A stretch of 64,000 nucleotides of DNA from NCBI GenBank assembly GCA_028335825.1, contig JAIOKI010000007.1, positions 124,001 to 188,000 of the forward strand. The letters are read 5' to 3'. Source of the DNA: Nosema muscidifuracis (taxonomy: Eukaryota > Microsporidia > Nosematidae). Of this stretch, positions 57,831 through 64,000 are shown piece after piece; within the stretch, counting starts at the first letter, position 1, and every line of letters begins with the position of its first letter. The position numbers and the translations under genes were made by a program. Below the pieces are notes generated by a model that was not told the origin of the DNA, ran no database searches, and was given only the letters and a program-made list of their open reading frames with translations.

Positions 57831-60720
57831 TAAATTCTTCAATATGTTTCATATCTTCTATAAATTTTTCATTAAAAGTAAACTTATTAAAAATAAATTT
57901 TAAAACTTCTTTTTCAATTGATGTACGTAAAAGTTTAAGAAATATTGTTTCTTTACTTTTATCTTTAAGAAGTGGAATAAAGAAATCTACAAATTTACTA
58001 TAATCATTTACACTATTACTAAATTTCTCATATACGATTGTAGTTATAAAATTATCATTCTCAGATAAAGAATATATTATATTATGTGTAATATTTCTTA
58101 TTTCATCATCTTCATCAAATATTAAATTCGTTAAATAAATTGAATTACTACCCAATCTTAAAATATTTCTTTTAAGTAAACTATAAATTGTTAATAAAGA
58201 ATTCTTTCTAACTGTTGTATTTTGATCTCCTAATCCTTCAAATAAATATTTACTATTATTTTCTATAATAGAATTAAAAGATAATAAATAATCTCCCATA
58301 GAAATTATAGCATTAGCTCTTATATTATAATTAGAATTTAAAAAAGAACTTAAGAATAAATCTTTATGTTCAATAAAATATTCTGAACTTAAACACATTA
58401 GCTTATATAAAGATAAGAAAGAAACTTCTTGTAAATTTTTATCTTCTGATTTACAAAATTCAGGTATCATTTTTGAATATTCATATAATAATCCATTTTT
58501 GTTATATAAAATATCTTTTTCTTTAAGATAGAAAAAGAAATCAGAAATTTCATCTTCAGTTTTATTATCCATAAAATTTTCTTCTATATCTTCTTTTTTA
58601 ATTTTAATAGATTTATCTTCTTCTTCTAAAAAAGATTGAAAACTCATTCTTGATGCATTTATGCTCTTTCTTCTTTCTTTAATATCTTCAGGAACAGATA
58701 CATTAATTTTTTCTTTCTTTTCTTTTGATATCTTTTCAAGCATATCAAGATATTTCATATGATTAAGTCCTATACATCCTATTGAATAAATTAATTTTAA
58801 AAGATTTAAATTCTTATTATTCATTAATATAAGCATTTTCTTTATAAAAATTTCAGGATCTTTTGAAATTTTATATATTAAATTTATAGAATCTTGTACT
58901 ATTCTAAAATCAAAAAATACCATTTTTGATAAATTTTTTATAACAAGATTTAAAATATCAGATTTTTCTAATTCTTTTCTTTTAGTTTTTAGATTTAATA
59001 TATTAGAATATATTTGTAAAGCACAATCTAATTCTTCATTAGTAGTTACACTAAATAAAATATTTGTAACATGTTTAAGTAATTCAAAAAATTTATCATT
59101 TTCTAAATATTTTCCTATACAAAATAAAAGATATGAAGATTCAAAAATATCTTTGTTTTTTAAAATATCCTTATGAAGATCTTCATAAATATTTAAAACA
59201 CTTCTTTTATATAATTCTCTTACTATTTTTTCAAAAGATTTACTTCTTTGACGTGATACAAATTTCTTTAAAAAAGATATTACACTTATTTTTTTAACAC
59301 GTATTCTAGTTATTATATCTTTAAAACAAGATATAATACAATCATTTTCCCATACTAAATCAAAAGTTTTTTCAAAACATTCTTTAGAACCTTCAATTTC
59401 GTAATATAAGCATAATTTTATAAAATCAAGAAAAACTTGACTATCATTAGATGGGTTAGAATTTAATAAAGTCATTACATTTGATAATATAATTTTCATT
59501 ACGTCATGGAAATTATTCATATCTTGATAATACTTAATTTTAGTAGAATCCATACTATCTTCAATTGAACTATTATTTTTAATTAGTGTATCTTTATAAA
59601 TTGAGTTATCATTTTTAATTAAGTTATCTTTATAAATTGAGTTATCATTTTTAATTAGTGTATCTTCATCATCTAATATTTTTTTATCAACATATCTATC
59701 TTCATCAACCAACCTACTTTTATCAACTAATCCATCTTCATTAACTAATCTACTTTTACCAACTAAGCTATCTTTTTTAATTAAATTATCTTCAGATATA
59801 AATGGATTATTAATTAATAAATTATTACATATAGTAACTGCTTTCTTTCTTACTATAACTGTCTTATCTAATATACGTTCACCAATACATTTTATAAGTT
59901 CATTTCTTGTATCAAGAGGTACAGAATTATTTTCAAATAATAATCCTAATAAACTTAAAGCTTTATATCTAACATTAAAATAAACATCATTAAGTCTTTC
60001 TTTTAAAACATTAATAATATTATTAATTCCTTGAATATCTTCTATTTCTTTATAAACATCTACTATATTATAAATAATTTCTAAGTAACAATTTCTTAAG
60101 AAATAATGTTCAGAATCAAGAAATATATCAAAATGTTTATAATTAATAAACAAGTTACGTTGTGTAGAACATAAATTAACAAGAATCATTGAACAATTTT
60201 TTAGAATTATTGGATTAGTTTGTAAAATAGCTTCACGTACAAAATTATCACATATTTCTGGTATAAAAACCAAAATTGCATACACAATTTCTGACGAATT
60301 ATCGTTCAACATAAAATTATAGATATAATTTATTATGTTAGTATGCATCGAACATATCTTTATATTTTCAAGAACAAGGAGTTTGATTTCATTATTCTTT
60401 TTTTTATCTTTGACGTACTCCAAAATTAAAAATATAATTTTTGATATCCAATCGTATTCGTGCGTATTTTTTATATTTTTAAAATATTCAAGAATTTCTA
60501 AAACGAGTTCGTTTTCGTAAACATTTTTTAGTTTGGATGTTAGCAAGAATATAAGTGGAAGAGATGATGATATATTTGTAGTATTTGATTTTATTAACCT
60601 GAATATTTTGTATTTCTTATTGTAATTGTCACACATATCTATTAATGAAGTGTATTCATCGATATTTAAGTCAACATTTTGGTTGTTTAACTTTTTTATA
60701 AAACTTTCTATTTCAAACAT
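57808..60720 (-). CDS. YCS4: Condensin HEAT subunit Ycs4/CAP-D2
   Basis: This 970-residue HEAT-repeat protein matches CAP-D2 (Ycs4) of condensin. HEAT blocks typical of the family are LDSEHYFLRNCYLEIIYNI, RYKALSLLGLLF, ILDKTVIVRKKAVTICNNLL with NNPF (about 283-307), YNIRANAIISMGDYLLSF, and GDQNTTVRKNSLLTIYSLL. Residues 309-385 are a low-complexity insert with repeats of NDNSIYKDNLIK (DNA about 59566-59796). It is shorter than yeast Ycs4 (1176). CCC is one base before the ATG (GGG at 60722-60724). The kleisin partner Brn1 is at 43807-45114. Confidence 0.88.
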   Translation of the reverse strand: MFEIESFIKKLNNQNVDLNIDEYTSLIDMCDNYNKKYKIFRLIKSNTTNISSSLPLIFLLTSKLKNVYENELVLEILEYFKNIKNTHEYDWISKIIFLILEYVKDKKKNNEIKLLVLENIKICSMHTNIINYIYNFMLNDNSSEIVYAILVFIPEICDNFVREAILQTNPIILKNCSMILVNLCSTQRNLFINYKHFDIFLDSEHYFLRNCYLEIIYNIVDVYKEIEDIQGINNIINVLKERLNDVYFNVRYKALSLLGLLFENNSVPLDTRNELIKCIGERILDKTVIVRKKAVTICNNLLINNPFISEDNLIKKDSLVGKSRLVNEDGLVDKSRLVDEDRYVDKKILDDEDTLIKNDNSIYKDNLIKNDNSIYKDTLIKNNSSIEDSMDSTKIKYYQDMNNFHDVMKIILSNVMTLLNSNPSNDSQVFLDFIKLCLYYEIEGSKECFEKTFDLVWENDCIISCFKDIITRIRVKKISVISFLKKFVSRQRSKSFEKIVRELYKRSVLNIYEDLHKDILKNKDIFESSYLLFCIGKYLENDKFFELLKHVTNILFSVTTNEELDCALQIYSNILNLKTKRKELEKSDILNLVIKNLSKMVFFDFRIVQDSINLIYKISKDPEIFIKKMLILMNNKNLNLLKLIYSIGCIGLNHMKYLDMLEKISKEKKEKINVSVPEDIKERRKSINASRMSFQSFLEEEDKSIKIKKEDIEENFMDNKTEDEISDFFFYLKEKDILYNKNGLLYEYSKMIPEFCKSEDKNLQEVSFLSLYKLMCLSSEYFIEHKDLFLSSFLNSNYNIRANAIISMGDYLLSFNSIIENNSKYLFEGLGDQNTTVRKNSLLTIYSLLKRNILRLGSNSIYLTNLIFDEDDEIRNITHNIIYSLSENDNFITTIVYEKFSNSVNDYSKFVDFFIPLLKDKSKETIFLKLLRTSIEKEVLKFIFNKFTFNEKFIEDMKHIEEFKSLEIFN

Positions 60721-62229
60721 AGGGTAAATAAAAAGGAAAAAAAATATTTAAAAAATGAAGAGACTTGAGAGATAAAAATTTAACTTTTTATTTAGTAATT
60801 AAATTATTTTTAAACTCTAAGTGAAGAAAAAAAATCAAGAGATAATTTAAATAATTTTTAAACTCTAAGTGAAGAAAAAAGATTATTTAAATAATCTTAA
60901 CTGTAGATAATAAATAATTAAATTAAAAACACTAATATTTAATAATTTATTATACATACTAGCATACCTGATATATGTCATTATTAAGATTAAGTATAAC
61001 TTCTTTTCAAACATATCACTTAATTAAAATTTTAGAATACAATTATCTCTTAGTTAAGGATTAAGAAAATATAGTAATAAGAAATAAATCATAAAGAAAA
61101 AATATAAACAATATAAAGTTTTAAAGATTGACTTTGGAATACAAAAAAAACTATTGCAGAAAAGCACCTTTAAAAAAATATTGTGAAATATCCCCAACAA
61201 TAAATAAATTAAAATAAACATATTTATTAAGTCTTATAAGAATATTTAATTTATCTAAAATCTCATAATTTATAAGATTTAGTAAAACTGGAAAATACAT
61301 TAATCTTTAATTTAATAATGAAAATAAAGACTTATAATGATATTTTACTAAATTAAATATTAATTTAATAGACCTTAAATTATCATTATTAATTAAAATA
61401 TTAGAATTATTAATTTTAATTAAATAACGTTAAATTATAAATAGAAAAAATTGAATAATATTTCGTCAACATAAAAAAAATATTAGATTGTTTTAATAAA
61501 CCTTATTTAAATATAAATATTGACTTTTATTTTATCTAAATATTCTTTTTTTAATAAATTCATTCTATAATATTGAAAATTCATGGAAAGTTTTCATTTA
61601 TTACAAATGAGAGAAATTTAAAAAATTGACAAAACAATTTAGAATGATATCTTAGAAATGTAAATTTAATATTTAAATATCTATAAGGAATATCTTAATG
61701 CTATTTTAAATTAATAAGAATATTTAAAAAAAATGATCAAGTGATTTTCTCTTTGATATTGATAATTTAATGTTTATATTAAGAAAATATTGTTTATAAT
61801 TTAATGTTTATATTAAAAAATATTGTTTATAATTTAATGTTTATATTAAAAAAAATATTGTTTATAATTTAATGTTTATATTTATATTAAAAATTATTTT
61901 TTATCAGATCAATATCAATAAAAAACAAAATTACTAAAATTTTTATATTTTAATACATAATTAAATATAAATATTTTTTATCAAGTCAATATCAATAAAA
62001 AACAAAATTACTAAAAATTCATATTTTAATACATAATTAAATATAAATTTTTTATATATTTATTTTTTTATTAAATTTAATATGATACATAATTAATTTA
62101 AATGATAAATTAAAAATAAACAAAACCTTATTTTTTACCTCTTTTTATTTACAGATATTTACTACAAAATGTTAAAATTATTATTAAATAATATCTTTTT
62201 TTAAATTTTATTTTAATATCCCCTTAAAT
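60721..62229. other. 1.5-kb divergent spacer with several repeats
   Basis: I see no gene. Repeats include a 50-bp pair with TTTTTAAACTCTAAGTGAAG (60805 and 60855), three copies of AATATTGTTTATAATTTAAT with GTTTATATTAA (about 61785-61890), and a 77-bp pair starting TCAATATCAATAAAAAACAA at 61909 and 61986. A CCCC at 61184-61187 has no start codon nearby. The interval 60920-61780 is plain AT-rich. Confidence 0.6.
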
Positions 62230-62922
62230 ATGTTAATCTATAATATGATTTTACTATCAATTTTTTGTAAACCTGATACAGAAATTCAAGAACAAGAAGA
62301 TTCTATTGAGAACCATCCCAATATTCTTTCGGATCAAGAAAATGCTGATAATATTTCAGAAATCTATGCGAAAATTCTAAAAAAGTATGATATAAGAATT
62401 CCTAAACAATTTCGACTTAAACTCGATCCAAGTCTTTTTTTCCATAACACTTTATCAATATTCAAAATTATTCTTAATAATATATCCGAATCAGCTAAAA
62501 AATTTAATCAGATCGATGATATCAAAGAATTTATACCAGAAATTGAAAATATTTTTGGTGAAATAGTTGATAAAATTTATGATGACTTTTTTGCTTCACC
62601 TGATATGGATCTTATTAAAGAATCTAAGAAGTTATTTGAAGTTAATCGTAATACAAGAATTAAATTTTCTAAAGAAGATGTTACAGATTTTTGTGTTAAA
62701 TATTTTATCTATTCTACTCTTATAGGAGAGAATGTTTGTAAACCTATGGATAAATTTAAAACTTTTTTTGATGATATTGATAAAAGAGATCCAAGTAATG
62801 TTTCTAAAAAAGATTATAGGTTAGTGTATAATAATATTATTGTAGATTCTTATGATAATATGAATAATACTTTTGCTACAATAATGAGTTTGATTTATAC
62901 TTCTGTAAAAGGAAAAAATTAA
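62230..62922 (+). CDS. Hypothetical protein with leader-like N-terminus, 230 aa
   Basis: The family is unknown. The first 14 residues (MLIYNMILLSIFCK) are hydrophobic and could be a short signal peptide, after which comes an acidic segment (EIQEQEDSIENHPNIL). The rest is helical and lysine/aspartate-rich with no further membrane segment (FHNTLSIFKIILNNISESAK). It may be secreted or, if the leader is not used, cytosolic. CCCC lies six bases before the ATG (62220-62223), so the start is well supported. The gene is preceded by the 1.5-kb repeat-rich spacer. Confidence 0.7.
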   Translation: MLIYNMILLSIFCKPDTEIQEQEDSIENHPNILSDQENADNISEIYAKILKKYDIRIPKQFRLKLDPSLFFHNTLSIFKIILNNISESAKKFNQIDDIKEFIPEIENIFGEIVDKIYDDFFASPDMDLIKESKKLFEVNRNTRIKFSKEDVTDFCVKYFIYSTLIGENVCKPMDKFKTFFDDIDKRDPSNVSKKDYRLVYNNIIVDSYDNMNNTFATIMSLIYTSVKGKN

Positions 62923-63127
62923 AAAGAATTGAGTTTATATTAAAAGAAATGTTTTTATATTAAAAAAGTTATATTATATTAAATTTGCTTAGTTATTTTT
63001 ATTATATTAAAAAGGTTATATTAAAAAATATATAGGTTTTTTAGTTATATTATTTATATTAAATATAAAAAAATCATTATATAACTTTTTAATATAAAAT
63101 ATTCAAAAATGACTTTATCTTTAACAA

Positions 63128-63670
63128 TTAATTATCATTCAAATAACATGTAAATCCTTTATCCCTCTTCTTAATCATTACAGGAGGTTCTAATTTAACT
63201 AAACAATTTAGTATTTCTATACATCTATATTTAGGAACCCCACTTTTTTTAATAAGATCTTCCCACATAATTCCATTCTTATTTTGATACAATAAATCAA
63301 TAATCTTAATTACATGTCCTTTGTTAGATTTATTTAATGAAGAATCACTTAATGCTCTATTTAAGATATCATTTTTAGTATCGAATAACAGACTTGTATC
63401 TATTAAATCTATCTTATTTTTTTTAGGTATTTGGTCAATATTATTAGTTATATTTATTTTATCAATTGATTGTTCTTTTTTCAATATTTTTGATAATTTC
63501 TGGATTTCTGATGTTTTTACTATTTTTTTATTTACAGAATTTGTTATAGAATATGTATCAAATGATACTAACAAAGATTCCATTTTATAATTGAACTTCT
63601 TAAGTTTCTCGTTGTGTTGAACAATTTTATAAATTTTGTTACGAATTCTTTCCATGTAATTTTCTAACAT
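63128..63670 (-). CDS. Hypothetical protein with C-terminal winged-helix-like domain, 180 aa
   Basis: The family is unknown. Residues 1-40 look like an amphipathic coiled coil (IRNKIYKIVQHNEKLKKF), the middle is charged and variable, and residues about 115-178 (KGHVIKIIDLLYQNKNGIMW, with DLIKKSGVPKYRCIEIL) have the helix-turn-helix-wing pattern of a winged helix, ending in two strands (VMIKKRDKGFTCYL). Transcription factors of the TFIIE beta or RPC34 type share such domains, but no closer match is seen. CCC is three bases before the ATG (GGG at 63674-63676). Confidence 0.65.
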   Translation of the reverse strand: MLENYMERIRNKIYKIVQHNEKLKKFNYKMESLLVSFDTYSITNSVNKKIVKTSEIQKLSKILKKEQSIDKINITNNIDQIPKKNKIDLIDTSLLFDTKNDILNRALSDSSLNKSNKGHVIKIIDLLYQNKNGIMWEDLIKKSGVPKYRCIEILNCLVKLEPPVMIKKRDKGFTCYLNDN

Positions 63671-63689
63671 AAAGGGCTAAAAGATTTAA

Positions 63690-63960
63690 AGATATATATT
63701 AAAAAGATAATTATTATATATAAGAGTAAAATATATGAATATATTAAAAAGATAATTATTATATATAAGAGTAAAATATAGTAATAAATTGAAAAGACAT
63801 ATATTAAATATAGGAATAAATTAAAAAGATATATTGATTAAATATAAGAAGACAAGATTAACTTATAAAATATAGGAATAAATTAAAAAGATATATATTA
63901 AATATAAGAAGACAAGTTTAACTTATAAAAGATATTAATTAAATATAAGATTAATTAAAT
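63690..63960. repeat. AT-rich tandem repeats at the window end
   Basis: Two near-identical copies of a 54-bp unit with AAAAAGATAATTATTATATA and AAGAGTAAAATAT lie at about 63700-63785. They are followed by five or six degenerate copies of ATATATTAAATATAAGAAGAC. No gene is visible to the window edge. Confidence 0.8.
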
Positions 63961-64000
63961 ATAAAAATATAACCTTTTATTATACCTTTATAAAATACAA

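Overview
The window looks like a chromosomal stretch from a microsporidian (reduced, fungus-related intracellular parasite). The genes are eukaryotic, intron-free as far as can be seen, short for their families and extremely AT-rich. About thirty of some 45 genes carry a run of three to five C within 0-11 bases of the start codon (GGG on the plus strand for minus-strand genes). That CCC-like start signal is a known microsporidian trait, and I used it to correct several start codons. The low GC and the repeat-filled spacers suggest one of the AT-rich, less compact lineages; I cannot name the genus.

Layout. 1-9.5 kb: tRNA-Arg, a PUF6/PUM3-like ribosome biogenesis protein, a divergent second Sec24, a PRA1/Yip3 Rab-recycling membrane protein and several unknown proteins. 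9.5-16.8 kb: a sparse, lineage-specific island with two tandem paralogous proteins that have signal peptides, a tail-anchored unknown protein, a 1.8-kb spacer with possible gene debris and large repeats. 16.8-28 kb: dense housekeeping genes (Spc24-like, eL30, tRNA-Phe, Ste24, GPN1, an exosome RNase PH subunit, Rab GDI, Pfs2, Utp7, CK2 alpha) plus a small ubiquitin-like gene missed by simple ORF calling because of a one-base frame break. 28-45 kb: Tsr1, Mus81, ProRS, Rad16, E2F, a possible Med18, V-ATPase G, Uba2, a TopBP1/Dpb11-like BRCT protein, protein O-mannosyltransferase and condensin Brn1. 45-64 kb: SerRS, an NTF2-domain protein, canonical Sec24, DNA ligase I, GluRS, TAF11, condensin Ycs4 and several unknown proteins.

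Functional links. Two condensin subunits (Brn1, Ycs4) are present. COPII is represented by two Sec24 proteins. GDI and PRA1 act at the same step of the Rab cycle. Repair and replication genes are Mus81, Rad16, ligase I and TopBP1. Ribosome assembly genes are Puf6, Utp7 and Tsr1. None forms an operon; neighbours are functionally unrelated.

The most unusual signal is in the spacers. Almost all long ones are tandem repeats of 15-115 bp, and at four loci (Spc24-like, VMA10, the TopBP1-like gene, YCS4) the spacer repeats are degenerate copies of the terminal coding sequence of the adjacent gene. This looks like a process that turns gene ends into intergenic repeat arrays. I found no clear CRISPR, phage-like system or intact transposon.
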